In this document: positions 1 through 7,637 of the stretch, piece by piece
Numbering within the stretch: position 1 is the first letter of the stretch
Layout: each line of letters opens with the position of its first letter
Source: Paenisporosarcina sp. OV554
GTDB lineage: Bacteria; Bacillota; Bacilli; Bacillales_A; Planococcaceae
Direction of reading: 5' to 3'
Assembly (NCBI RefSeq): GCF_003058165.1
Contig: NZ_QBUC01000017.1
Location: 1-64,000 of the forward strand
DNA length: 64,000 bases
Program-made: the position numbers and the translations under genes
The notes under the pieces: model-generated
Told to the model about the DNA's origin: nothing
Seen by the model: only the letters and a program-made list of their open reading frames with translations
Database searches by the model: none

Positions 1-202
1 TTTGGTTTATTGAAATCTGAGTTATTATATCTTAAAGAGTTTGAAAGTATCGATCATCTCAAGCAAGAATTAGAACAATATATTGATTACTACAACCACA
101 AACGGATTAAGGCAAAATTAAAAGGCATGAGTCCGGTTCAATACCGAATTCATACCTCATCAGCCGCCTAATATTCGTGTCTAACTTTTTGGGTTCAGAT
201 CA
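1..202 (+). mobile_element. 3' end of an IS3-family (IS150-like) insertion sequence
   Basis: An open frame enters at base 1 and stops at 169-171. Its 56 residues are the C-terminal end of an IS3-family OrfB transposase: the [20 protein letters not shown] segment includes the typical last helix of the DDE domain and the ending YRIHTSSAA. The bases from about 178 to 202, starting TGTCTAACTTTTTGGG, look like the terminal inverted repeat of this group. The left part of the element lies outside the window, so intactness cannot be judged. It sits just past the 3' end of mscL and does not interrupt it. Confidence 0.85.
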
Positions 203-226
203 AATGCAGTGCTTTTTATGTCTAAT

Positions 227-610
227 CTATAGAGGCTTTTGGTTTTTGAGTAAATCACGAATTTCAACAAGTAATGCTTCTTTAGCATCAATAACTGGAC
301 TTTCTTCAACCACTTCTTCTTTTTTACGCTGGAATTTCAGCATAATACGAATAACCATAAAGATTGCTAAAGCTACAATGATAAAGTCGAAGATTGATTG
401 TATAAAGTTCCCGTACATAAATTTAGCTTTGCCAACTTGAAATACTAAACCAGAGAAATCCACTCCACCCATTAGGACGCCAATTAAAGGTGTGATAATG
501 TCTGTTACAAGGGAAGTTACGATTTTACCGAAAGCTGCGCCGATTACTACTGCAATTGCCAAATCCATGACATTACCTTTAAATGCAAACTTCTTAAAGT
601 CTTGCCACAT
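227..610 (-). CDS. mscL: Large-conductance mechanosensitive channel MscL
   Basis: MscL forms a homopentameric pore in the cytoplasmic membrane that opens under membrane tension and releases solutes after osmotic downshock. The 127-residue product has the usual family length. The N-terminal amphipathic helix FKKFAFKGNVMDLAIAVVIG runs into transmembrane helix 1 (about 15-42), a short extracellular loop follows, then helix 2 (about 68-92) and a charged cytoplasmic helix. The start ATG at 610 follows a minus-strand GGAGATGAGG-like ribosome site. It is a single gene, with the IS3-family tail immediately beyond its stop. Confidence 0.97.
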   Translation of the reverse strand: MWQDFKKFAFKGNVMDLAIAVVIGAAFGKIVTSLVTDIITPLIGVLMGGVDFSGLVFQVGKAKFMYGNFIQSIFDFIIVALAIFMVIRIMLKFQRKKEEVVEESPVIDAKEALLVEIRDLLKNQKPL

Positions 611-824
611 AATTCCTCATCTCCTTTAACTAGTAAGTGTACAAAAAGAAAAACTTTCTGTATATGAAAAATTTGTTTTTATTCGTCGAAATCGCCCAGT
701 TGGTTATAAATTTTTAAGTCTTCTTATATAAGATAGATTGGATCTCACCACAGAGCATTTTTAAAATGAAGTGACTGACTTAGAATATGTGTGATAAAAT
801 GAAGAAAAAACAGGATGCGACAAC

Positions 825-1511
825 ATGAAAATACAAAAGAAAAAGAAGCCCATATCCATTGTGACAAAAAGCCTTGTCATTATTCTTATGGTTCCAATCA
901 CGATGACGATTTTCGTCTTGGCAAGTGTGTACTGGGGAGATTTGAAAAGAATTCCAATCATCCACATAGTGAAAGATTCCATTCAAGATGCCCCAAACAA
1001 GATGATGGATATCAAAATTCCGGAAGAATATATACCCATTTATCAAGAAGCAGCAGATAAATATGAAATACCCTGGACATTATTAGCTGCACATCATCGT
1101 ATTGAAACGAAATTTTCAACAATGGATCCACTTCTTTCTCCAGTAGGAGCTGAAGGACATATGCAATTCATGCCATGTACATTTGTTGGCTGGGAACATC
1201 CAAGTTGCTCAGGTAAAGGAAAAGGTGCTATCTCAGACGAAGATAAAACGAATCCAAAGATAATTGCTAAATACGGGGGATACGGTGTAGACGCTAATGA
1301 GGATGGTAAAGCAGATCCCTTTCAAATGGAAGATGCCATGCATAGTGCTGCAAAATATTTAGCCAGTAATGGTGCAGCATCCGGTAATATAGAAAAGGCT
1401 ATCCATATGTACAATCATAGTGATGAATATGTAGAAGATGTTCTTTATTATTACAATAAATATGAAGAAGAACAGAGGACAGAGGGACAAGCTCTGTCTT
1501 CAACACAATAA
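825..1511 (+). CDS. Membrane-anchored lytic transglycosylase
   Basis: Probably cleaves peptidoglycan glycan strands from the outer face of the membrane. The 228-residue protein has a lysine-rich N-terminus, one membrane segment (about 12-36), a linker and a lysozyme-like SLT domain (about 70-215). The likely catalytic glutamate is E94 in HHRIETKF. The GAEGHMQFMP segment (108-117) is the family's G-x-M-Q-F-M-P motif. The domain resembles the muramidase part of CwlT-type enzymes, but the NlpC/P60 domain is absent. It is transcribed alone and ends in a strong terminator shared with the facing gene. Confidence 0.85.
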   Translation: MKIQKKKKPISIVTKSLVIILMVPITMTIFVLASVYWGDLKRIPIIHIVKDSIQDAPNKMMDIKIPEEYIPIYQEAADKYEIPWTLLAAHHRIETKFSTMDPLLSPVGAEGHMQFMPCTFVGWEHPSCSGKGKGAISDEDKTNPKIIAKYGGYGVDANEDGKADPFQMEDAMHSAAKYLASNGAASGNIEKAIHMYNHSDEYVEDVLYYYNKYEEEQRTEGQALSSTQ

Positions 1512-1547
1512 AAAGAGTCGTTCGAATTTCGAACGACTCTTTTTATT
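1512..1547. terminator. Bidirectional rho-independent terminator
   Basis: Perfect inverted repeat AAAGAGTCGTTCG / CGAACGACTCTTT with a 5-nt loop, A-rich on the left and a T run on the right. It lies between the convergent transglycosylase gene and the GlsB-type gene and can serve both. Confidence 0.9.
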
Positions 1548-1791
1548 ATTTACGTAAAGCTTTTAAAATCATGCTTACGATGAATATTAAAATAACTGCT
1601 CCGATTAAAGCTGGAATGATTTGAATACCGGCAATTGCTGGTCCAAAACTGAATAACATCCCGCCAATCCAAGCGCCAATAATACCTGCAATAATGTTAC
1701 CAATAATTCCGCCTGGTACATCTTTACCAAGAATCAGTCCAGCTAACCAACCAATAATACCACCGATAATAAGATATAAAATGAATTCCAT
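1546..1791 (-). CDS. GlsB/YeaQ/YmgE-family small membrane protein
   Basis: Small glycine-rich membrane protein of the transglycosylase-associated (COG2261) family. The 81 residues form three hydrophobic helices rich in GxxxG patterns (IIGGIIGWLAGLILG, GGIIGNIIAGIIGAWIGG and a C-terminal helix). Family members are stress-induced envelope proteins of unknown biochemical role. I start it at 1791 (MEFILYL): an AGGAG lies about 10 nt upstream, whereas the upstream in-frame ATG at 1812 would place this ribosome site inside the gene. Confidence 0.85.
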   Translation of the reverse strand: MEFILYLIIGGIIGWLAGLILGKDVPGGIIGNIIAGIIGAWIGGMLFSFGPAIAGIQIIPALIGAVILIFIVSMILKALRK

Positions 1792-2021
1792 GTTTGTCCA
1801 TCTCCTGTTCAATAATTGTTTGTCTTGCTTACTTAATAGATAGCCTCAATTGAATAGGTTCAAACCACTTTTGAAAAATTATTTCATCAAGGTTAAGCCG
1901 ATTTACCTATAAATAAATGAGCTATGTAAATATGATTTCCAAATGTTCATTTTTTATGTATTTCGACATAAAATAACAAAGTAAATACTCCTTTATTTAT
2001 AAAGAAAGTTGTAAAAATATT

Positions 2022-2050
2022 TTGCGAATTCTAAATTTGAGGCGTATAAT
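2022..2050 (+). promoter_or_regulatory. Sigma-A-type promoter of the 35-residue peptide gene
   Basis: TTGCGA at 2022-2027 and TATAAT at 2045-2050, separated by 17 nt. The start codon at 2073 follows after a short leader holding an AAAGGGAG ribosome site. Confidence 0.7.
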
Positions 2051-2072
2051 CTAAGAAAGGGAGATGGTTGAG

Positions 2073-2180
2073 ATGGATCAAATCATGATGAAAAAACTAA
2101 ATAAACAGGCACTATGGTTTGTAGTTATTCATACAGTATTTATCTTTAACCTCGTATTCGATGTAATTGAATTTTTATAA
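2073..2180 (+). CDS. 35-residue single-pass membrane peptide
   Basis: A short gene: ATG at 2073, 35 codons, TAA at 2178-2180. It has a polar start (MDQIMMKKLNKQ) and one hydrophobic helix (ALWFVVIHTVFIFNLVF, about 13-29). Everything around it supports expression: a good promoter 23 nt upstream, an AAAGGGAG ribosome site, and a perfect terminator starting at the stop codon. I do not recognise the family. Such peptides are often regulators or subunits of membrane complexes, but nothing here shows which. Confidence 0.7.
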   Translation: MDQIMMKKLNKQALWFVVIHTVFIFNLVFDVIEFL

Positions 2181-2214
2181 AAAAAGGTGGATAGGAAATC
2201 TATCCACCTTTTTT
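2181..2214 (+). terminator. Rho-independent terminator
   Basis: GGTGGATAG / CTATCCACC stem with a 5-nt loop, followed by six T; it starts directly after the stop of the 35-residue peptide gene. Confidence 0.9.
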
Positions 2215-2251
2215 AGCAGATTAATAAGGTCAGTGTAAAAGGAGCAATAAA

Positions 2252-2926
2252 GTGAAACAACCATGGAATCGTCATACATATGTTCAATTATTTAAAAATC
2301 TTAGTAATGATCAATTAGCTGAGCCGATGAAAGCTTATATGAAACATCATTTTCCCTTTTTAGGTATTAAAAGCCCTGCTCGAACGGAAGCATTAAGAAA
2401 TTACTTCTCAACACATGACATTCCTGAAAAACCTGAGTTGCTTGAGGAAGTTTGGAATATTTATCAATTGCCTGAGCGAGAGTATCAATATGTGGCGATC
2501 GCTTTACTTAGCAAAAAACTAAAAACATTATCTGTTGACGATTTGGGGTTTCTTGAGAAACTGATAACCAAAAAGTCATGGTGGGATAGTGTGGATTCCA
2601 TTGCACCGACTATTGTTGGAGATATTGTCAAAAGAGACCGAAAGAATGGAGAGAAGGTCATGCTCCAGTGGTCAGATTCTGATAATATGTGGTTAAATCG
2701 TGCAGCCATCCTTCATCAATTAAAATATAAAAAAGACACAGATGAAAAAGTATTAATTGAAATTATAACAAAACATAAAAATTCTAATGAATTCTTTATA
2801 CAAAAAGCTATTGGTTGGGTGTTAAGAGAATATGCAAAAACCAACCCTGTCTTCGTCCAACAATTTGTTGCATCACATGAATTAAAACCATTAAGTAAAC
2901 GTGAAGCCTTAAAGCATCTAAAATGA
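2252..2926 (+). CDS. DNA alkylation repair enzyme, AlkD-like
   Basis: AlkD-type glycosylases remove bulky or positively charged alkylpurines (3-methyladenine, 7-methylguanine) without flipping the base. The 224-residue product has the usual length and is all HEAT-like helices. The signature WWDSVDSIAP at 110-119 supplies the tryptophan and aspartate of the active site (W110/W111, D115), and R150 in LNRAA is the likely third residue. An AAAGGAG lies just before the start codon at 2252. It is a stand-alone gene between a terminator and a gene-poor stretch. Confidence 0.85.
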   Translation: MKQPWNRHTYVQLFKNLSNDQLAEPMKAYMKHHFPFLGIKSPARTEALRNYFSTHDIPEKPELLEEVWNIYQLPEREYQYVAIALLSKKLKTLSVDDLGFLEKLITKKSWWDSVDSIAPTIVGDIVKRDRKNGEKVMLQWSDSDNMWLNRAAILHQLKYKKDTDEKVLIEIITKHKNSNEFFIQKAIGWVLREYAKTNPVFVQQFVASHELKPLSKREALKHLK

Positions 2927-3312
2927 AAAAGCGGCCAATATGGTAACGGGTTCTGTTTTCGAGTACAAAACATTAAATAGCAAACCAATTAGCAGACTAA
3001 TTAGAATCTGATTTGAACTGCTTCTTTGTATTGATTTGACAGGGTTTATAAACTAAATAAAAGAAAATTAGCATATCAAATAGCACCTTATTTTGCAAGA
3101 TGACAGAAGTTATTGTAGTGTTGCGAATTCATGTTAAAACACTTACGAGTTACTATGCCCAATAAAAGGATAAATGGATATTTATGTTAAAGTTAAGATG
3201 AACATTATTGAACTAAAACGGCAAGTTAGTGGAAGAATCTGTGTGATTTTCATTTGATTAGGCCTACAATTAGAAGAGAACATACGTCGTCTCTTGTTAG
3301 GGGGAGAAAATA
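2927..3312. other. Intergenic stretch at the left edge of the cassette-like array
   Basis: About 390 bases without a supported gene. I see no convincing reading frame. The only structure is a degenerate box B at 3211-3230 and the GGGGGAG ribosome site of the next gene. Confidence 0.6.
3211..3230 (+). repeat. Degenerate box B repeat
   Basis: AACTAA, then AACGGCAA, then GTTAGT, preceded by ATTATTG. The same outer arms and TTATTG flank occur in the exact box B at 4562. It marks the left end of the array, upstream of the isochorismatase-like gene. Confidence 0.6.
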
Positions 3313-3837
3313 ATGAAAAAAGCATTATTGATTATTGACGTTCAAAATGGAATGTTTCCAGAAGTTAATGAAGTGTATAAAGGCGATTCGTTGCTTGAAA
3401 ATTTAAACGAGTTAATAACCCAAGCACGTTCTACAAACACCTCAATTGTTTATGTACAACACAATGCAGCTGTTGGAGAATCTTTAGAATATGGAACAAA
3501 AGAATGGGAAATTCATTCCGATATTTCTCCACAAAATGAAGATGTTATAATACAAAAAACAACTCCAGATTCTTTTTTTAACACTCCTTTAGACGAGGAA
3601 TTGAAAAAACGTGGTATTGAGCATGTATTTATAACAGGAATTCAAACAGAAGTATGTGTTGATACAACGTGTAGAAGGGCTTTTAGTATGGGATATAAAG
3701 TAACTTTAGTTACTGATACACATAGTACATGGAGTTCGGAGGAAATTACTGCTCAGCAAATTATTAACCATCACAATAGCGTATTACGTTGGTTTGCAGA
3801 TGTTTTTCCGAGTCGTGAAATTATATTCTATTCATAG
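3313..3837 (+). CDS. Isochorismatase-family cysteine hydrolase
   Basis: Cytoplasmic hydrolase of the isochorismatase/nicotinamidase superfamily; the substrate cannot be read from sequence. The 174 residues have the family's usual length. The catalytic triad is visible: D9 in IIDVQNGMF, a lysine in IIQKTTPDSFF (around 93) and a cysteine in TEVCVDTT (around 116). A GGGGGAG precedes the ATG. It is the first gene of the repeat-bounded array and is followed 34 nt later by a box A and a terminator, so it looks like a self-contained unit. Confidence 0.85.
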   Translation: MKKALLIIDVQNGMFPEVNEVYKGDSLLENLNELITQARSTNTSIVYVQHNAAVGESLEYGTKEWEIHSDISPQNEDVIIQKTTPDSFFNTPLDEELKKRGIEHVFITGIQTEVCVDTTCRRAFSMGYKVTLVTDTHSTWSSEEITAQQIINHHNSVLRWFADVFPSREIIFYS

Positions 3838-3870
3838 CTTGGTCATACAAATGTGAAAAATTTTTACATT

Positions 3871-3890
3871 AACTAAAGGGTGCTTTAGTT
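3871..3890 (+). repeat. Box A repeat
   Basis: AACTAAA, GGGTGC, TTTAGTT: here the two 7-nt arms pair perfectly. It follows the isochorismatase-like gene by 34 nt and precedes a terminator by 10 nt, the standard arrangement for box A in this region. Confidence 0.8.
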
Positions 3891-3900
3891 AATGATCAGT

Positions 3901-3923
3901 GAGCTACTAATGTAGCTCTTTTT
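3901..3923 (+). terminator. Rho-independent terminator
   Basis: GAGCTAC / GTAGCTC stem with a TAAT loop, then TTTTTT. Serves the isochorismatase-like gene. Confidence 0.8.
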
Positions 3924-4013
3924 TCTTCTTCGCTTATTCAATTTCACCTCCCCTTGTAAGTTTTCTGTAATGTAAATTAATGTTAATATTGAGTATATCT
4001 TGGAGGTGTAAAA

Positions 4014-4487
4014 ATGTCTTTTAAAATTATTATCCAATTATCTTTAGCTTTAATGGCTTTTATATTTTCTGCTCTTGCTACGTGGTATGAGGGAAGTGCA
4101 ATATTACATGTCACATGGGAATGGAAACATACTGCTATCTTTTCTGAGATAGTAAATGGTCCTGTGAAGCAAGCAAGCGATATTTTACCTATTGACTATT
4201 TTGTATATGCAGCTAAATTTTTACCTACATTTCCTTTAATTATGTTACTAAGTGGTACGTACCTTCTAATCCTTATAGGATATATTCTACTTAAACGTAA
4301 CGATAAGATGTTTTCGTATTTCCTAACATCTATTGGCATATTATTCTTGGTATTAAGTGGTTTTGTATCAAATTCTCCAACTATTGGTTTGAAAATTTTT
4401 TTCATTAGTTTTTTATTAATAGGGATGATATCAATTCTTATTGCGTTGGTAAGAATTTTTAACAATAAGACTAAAGAAATATATTAA
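4014..4487 (+). CDS. DUF4306-like membrane protein
   Basis: A 157-residue protein with four hydrophobic segments (about 6-24, 66-93, 99-121 and 126-147). The segment WYEGSAILHVTWEWKHTAIF after helix 1 and the PIDYFVYAAKF stretch before helix 2 resemble the DUF4306 family of Bacillus membrane proteins, assigned from memory. Function unknown. A TTGGAGGTG ribosome site lies 7 nt before the ATG. It is followed by the most complete repeat site of the array. Confidence 0.65.
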   Translation: MSFKIIIQLSLALMAFIFSALATWYEGSAILHVTWEWKHTAIFSEIVNGPVKQASDILPIDYFVYAAKFLPTFPLIMLLSGTYLLILIGYILLKRNDKMFSYFLTSIGILFLVLSGFVSNSPTIGLKIFFISFLLIGMISILIALVRIFNNKTKEIY

Positions 4488-4496
4488 ATTGTATTT

Positions 4497-4589
4497 CTTA
4501 TTCAACTAACAGGTGCTTTAGTTAAAGATCATCGGGCTGCTTAAGCAGCCCTTTTTTATTGAACTAACGGGGCAGGTTAGTTCAATAAG
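4497..4589 (+). repeat. Complete composite A-terminator-B site, attC-like
   Basis: Box A (AACTAAC, AGGTGC, TTTAGTT; 4504-4523) and box B (AACTAAC, GGGGCAG, GTTAGTT; 4562-4582) enclose a terminator. The outer arms, including flanks CTTATTC and CAATAAG, pair in 13 of 14 positions. The inner arms TTTAGTT and AACTAAC pair in 6 of 7. The two G-rich spacers face each other and cannot pair. This reproduces the plan of an integron attC site: paired outer boxes, an unpaired central spacer, paired inner boxes and a variable terminal structure. Whether a recombinase uses it is inference. Confidence 0.7.
4534..4557 (+). terminator. Rho-independent terminator inside the composite repeat site
   Basis: GGGCTGC / GCAGCCC stem with a TTAA loop and six T. 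It ends the DUF4306-like transcript and forms the terminal hairpin of the composite site. Confidence 0.9.
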
Positions 4590-4639
4590 GAATGTAAGCC
4601 AGATAAGGTGTATTTAAAAGTTTGAGGAGTAAAAAACGT

Positions 4640-5263
4640 ATGGAAAAGGAACATTTAAAAATTTTTGATGAATGCAGAAACCAATTAGGCGTAGCCACTC
4701 GAGAAGAAGTACATAGAATTGGCTATTGGCATGAAGCTTTTCATTGTTGGTTCGTTAGTGAAGAACAGGGTACAAATTATATCTATTTGCAACTACGTAG
4801 TGACACTAAAAAAGACTATCCAAATTTATTTGACATTACTGCCGCTGGACATTTACTTGCTAATGAAACAGTTCAAGACGGTGTAAGAGAGATTAAAGAG
4901 GAAGTAGGAATTGATGTTCCTTTCCAAGAATTAGTACCGTTAGGTGTAATTGATTACTGTGTAATAAGAGAAAATTTTATAGATAGGGAATTAGCAAACG
5001 TATTTTTATATAAAAGTGACAAAACCTTTGATGACTTTATTCTTCAAGAGGAAGAAGTTTCGGGGATTGTGAAAGTTGAATTGAACGATTTTATTGATCT
5101 TTGGTTAGGTGAAAGAGAAACAATTAAATTAAAGGGCTTTAAAATAAATATAGATAGAAATAAAATCTTAATTGATGAGTATGTTGGAAAAAGTGAATTC
5201 GTACCTCACCAAATTTCATTTTATAAAACTGTTATCAAAAAAATAAAAGAACATATTAAATAG
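4640..5263 (+). CDS. NUDIX hydrolase
   Basis: Hydrolyses nucleoside-diphosphate-linked substrates; the exact one is not evident. The 207-residue protein contains a full Nudix box, GHLLANETVQDGVREIKEEV, matching G-x5-E-x7-REU-x-EE-x-G-U, preceded by an N-terminal extension of about 70 residues. This architecture (an N-terminal region ending in FDITAAGH) is seen in isopentenyl-isomerase-like Nudix proteins. I chose ATG 4640 because GAGGAG lies about 10 nt upstream; the longer frame from 4622 would overlap it. It follows the composite repeat by 51 nt. Confidence 0.85.
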   Translation: MEKEHLKIFDECRNQLGVATREEVHRIGYWHEAFHCWFVSEEQGTNYIYLQLRSDTKKDYPNLFDITAAGHLLANETVQDGVREIKEEVGIDVPFQELVPLGVIDYCVIRENFIDRELANVFLYKSDKTFDDFILQEEEVSGIVKVELNDFIDLWLGERETIKLKGFKINIDRNKILIDEYVGKSEFVPHQISFYKTVIKKIKEHIK

Positions 5264-5291
5264 AACTAATCATATGCAATTAACCAGTTCA

Positions 5292-5307
5292 GCTAACGAG
5301 GTAAGGT
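5292..5307 (+). repeat. Degenerate box B inside a hairpin
   Basis: GCTAACGAGGTAAGGT resembles the right-hand part of box B. It sits in the loop of an AACCAGT / ACTGGTT stem (5282-5314) followed by TTTTC, just after the NUDIX gene. Confidence 0.4.
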
Positions 5308-5446
5308 ACTGGTTTTCAATAACGAAGTTTAATGAAACTTTTTGGTTTAAGTGTCGTTTTATTTATTAATTTCCAAATATTATTTGACTATTTGTTGCCA
5401 TTACGCCCTACTAGAGCCAATACCCTACAAATTAAGAGGACTTACA

Positions 5447-5656
5447 GTGAAATTAGAAAACGAAACGATGTACAGGAGAGGTTACTTTAACGAGGAACCA
5501 ACTAAGGAAGAAAAAGAGATATTAAGCATAGCTTGAGCTGAGGTAATAGCCGATTTCCCTATAATTAAAACCGTTAATGAGGAATACTTGCATGTTCCAT
5601 ACCCTTTAAGAATGGAGAAGTTGCACTTTTGGGCTTTTTTAAGATGGGAAGATTAA
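5447..5656 (+). pseudogene. Small unknown gene broken by one in-frame TGA
   Basis: A GTG at 5447 follows AAGAGGA by 6 nt. The frame runs 29 codons, meets TGA at 5534-5536, and continues for 39 more sense codons to TAA at 5654. Both halves look like one protein: an acidic first half (KLENETMYRRGYFNEEPTK) and a second half (AEVIADFPIIKTVNEEYLHV, then PYPLRMEKLHFWAF). TGG to TGA is the simplest lesion. I do not recognise the family. It lies between a degenerate box B and a degenerate box A, like a decayed cassette. Confidence 0.5.
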
Positions 5657-5673
5657 AGGTAAACTCATTTTAC

Positions 5674-5686
5674 CTAACGGGAGCTT
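5674..5686 (+). repeat. Degenerate box A
   Basis: CTAACGGGAGCTT differs at one base from the box A core. It starts 18 nt after the end of the decayed gene at 5447-5656, the same relation as at 4504. Confidence 0.45.
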
Positions 5687-5869
5687 CACATGAAAATATT
5701 TTGCTTCTAGTACAAAATGCTTTGCACCTAAAGATAACTCCTTTAAATAACCTTTTTAAATAAAAGAAATTAATCTACGGTAAACCTATGTACATACCCT
5801 AAATCTATTTAGCTACTATACTAAGCAGGACTTACATATATTCAGAAAAAACCTTTGGAGGCACAAATC

Positions 5870-6655
5870 ATGAGAGCACTAAAACAACTCGTACGTTTTG
5901 GTTGGGATCAGGCTCTATCATGTTTGTTTCCTGTCGTTATTTTTGCCTCTTTGGCTTTTACACAAATCATGCCAATTCCCTTCCTACCACGTTATGACTG
6001 GCTGTTCATCATCTGCCTTCTGATGCAGTGGTGGATGGTGCGTTCTGGGCTTGAAACACGGAATGAACTAAAGGTTATCACATTGTTCCACCTTATTGGA
6101 CTTGCTCTTGAACTTTTCAAGGTACATATGGGCTCCTGGTCTTATCCAGAGGAGGGATATTTCAAAATTTTTGGAGTTCCTTTGTATAGCGGATTCATGT
6201 ACGCAAGTGTAGCGAGTTATCTTTGCCAGGCGTGGAGGAGGTTTAAGGTTGAACTGGTTAAGTGGCCACCGTTTTTGGTAGTTGTACCTCTTGCAGCTGC
6301 GATTTATTTAAATTTTTTCACCCACCATTATTGGATTGACGTTCGTTGGTGGTTATCTGGACTTGTAATTATCGTCTTTTGGCAATCATGGGTCACTTAC
6401 GAGGTTGATGGAACTCGTTACCGTATGCCACTCGCTCTTTCTTTTGTGCTCATCGGATTTTTTATATGGATAGCCGAAAATATCGCAACGTTCTTCGGAG
6501 CTTGGGAATATCCAAACCAAATCGATGCATGGAGTCTCGTTCATCTAGGAAAGGTGAGTTCATGGCTCTTATTAGTGATTGTTAGCTTTCTTATAGTAGC
6601 GACGTTAAAGCAGGTTAAGGGAAAAACTCCACTAGGCCGTGCACCGAGGGAATAG
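5870..6655 (+). CDS. DUF817-family integral membrane protein (YoaT-like)
   Basis: A 261-residue membrane protein with about eight hydrophobic helices and many conserved tryptophans and charged residues between them (ELFKVHMGSWSYPE, GVPLYSGFMYASVASY, WIAENIATFFGAWEYPNQ). These are features of the DUF817 family, represented by YoaT in B. subtilis. The function is unknown; the pattern of polar residues in helices is reminiscent of carotenoid-biosynthesis-like membrane proteins. I start at ATG 5870 because TTGGAGG lies 8 nt upstream. Its base composition is richer in G+C than the adjacent array genes. Confidence 0.75.
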   Translation: MRALKQLVRFGWDQALSCLFPVVIFASLAFTQIMPIPFLPRYDWLFIICLLMQWWMVRSGLETRNELKVITLFHLIGLALELFKVHMGSWSYPEEGYFKIFGVPLYSGFMYASVASYLCQAWRRFKVELVKWPPFLVVVPLAAAIYLNFFTHHYWIDVRWWLSGLVIIVFWQSWVTYEVDGTRYRMPLALSFVLIGFFIWIAENIATFFGAWEYPNQIDAWSLVHLGKVSSWLLLVIVSFLIVATLKQVKGKTPLGRAPRE

Positions 6656-6683
6656 ACGTTTTTAGGGTATCTAGTGTATCTAA

Positions 6684-6836
6684 ACTAATAGCAGATTTTC
6701 CAAGTGTTCTGAATTAGAGAAACAAAAGGAGCACATTAATGCTATGTTGGATGTATTAAAAAATGGATTGAAGTGTCACTGTCTTACGTGGTCAGAGTGT
6801 TTTACAAAGGTTAATTCAAATGCCACTGATAGTTAA
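6684..6836 (+). pseudogene. C-terminal remnant of a cysteine-containing regulator (MerR-like?)
   Basis: An open segment without a start codon, ending at TAA 6834. It reads ELEKQKEHINAMLDVLKNG followed by LKCHCLTWSEC. A helical leucine-rich stretch followed by clustered cysteines is how many MerR-family metal sensors end, but the match is from memory and the DNA-binding part is gone. The sequence before it (AACTAAT, AGCAG, ATT at 6683-6698) may be another degenerate box B. It lies 24 nt before the YnfA-like gene. Confidence 0.35.
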
Positions 6837-6860
6837 AGAGCACGGAAAGGGTGAGGTATT

Positions 6861-7187
6861 TTGTTTACAGTAATCGTTCTTTTTTTATTTGCTGGCTTAG
6901 CTGAAATTATTGGCGGATACCTCATATGGCTTTGATTAAGGGAAGACAAGTCTGCTTATTTAGGAATATTTGGAGGAATTTCGTTAGCTCTATACGGGGG
7001 TATTGCTACTTATCAATCATTTCCATCTTTCGGCAGAGTTTACGCTGCTTATGGTGGTGTATTTATTATATTGTCTGTCCTTTGGGGATGGGGAATCGAT
7101 AAAAAAATGCCTGATACATACGATTGGATAGGTGCTTTGATTTGCTTAACTGGGGTATCTATTATGTTATTTATTCCTCGTAATTAA
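6861..7187 (+). pseudogene. YnfA (UPF0060)-family membrane protein gene with an in-frame TGA
   Basis: Start TTG 6861 after GGGTGAGG; the frame runs 108 codons to TAA 7185-7187 and is interrupted once, by TGA at 6933-6935. The product is a four-helix membrane protein of the YnfA family: FAGLAEIIGGYLIWL, then [13 protein letters not shown], then [17 protein letters not shown]. The stop falls after LIWL, where relatives carry tryptophan (W-L-W-L-R), so a single TGG to TGA change explains it. The rest of the gene is intact, which suggests recent loss or a sequencing error. Confidence 0.8.
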
Positions 7188-7637
7188 TTAATAAATCTGT
7201 GGCCATGTATCATCAGCATTAGTTCAACAAGGAGCATAGACGACTGGAACAAACAAACACAAACATTGGAAAAATTGGAAGCCAAAGATCTTTTATCCAA
7301 TCACAAGCGTAGCCAGTAAGTAGAAGTTAAGGCATATTGGATGCAATGCTACAAGGTAGGGAACAAGCTAGCCGAGAAGCAAATAGACAACAAATGCAAA
7401 GACAGCAGCAACAGACTAAAGGAAAAAGGAAAAGCAGATTCAGATGGGATTCGATGGAAAGAGGGTACGAACGATAATAAAAAGCCACTACCAATTTTGG
7501 TATTGGCCGTTCTGTGTTTTATTGCTTGTTCATCATTAACAAATTTAAGGTGACTGGTACTTTTTTTTATTTAAGTGTAGTGTGATTCTTACTATATGTA
7601 TTAAAAGCTAAGCTCTGCTGAGGTACCCCAAGTGGAG
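7188..7637. other. Gene-poor stretch with a short Q/R-rich frame
   Basis: No recognisable gene. An ATG at 7346 opens 43 codons of glutamine- and arginine-rich sequence (REQASREANRQQMQRQQQQ) ending at 7475. The overlapping frame 7341-7553 ends in a hydrophobic segment (KPLPILVLAVLCFIACSS). One frameshifted gene with a basic N-terminus and a membrane C-terminus is possible. CATTAGTTCAACAAGG near 7216 resembles the right half of box B. Confidence 0.3.

Noticed and set aside
5447-7187. TGA read as tryptophan (recoding)
   Set aside because: The core genes use TGA as a stop (parE ends with it) and one of the three cases would need arginine; simple point mutation explains all.
7341-7553. 70-residue protein with a membrane tail
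   Set aside because: No ribosome site, overlapping competing frames and no recognisable similarity; described only as a possible frameshifted remnant.
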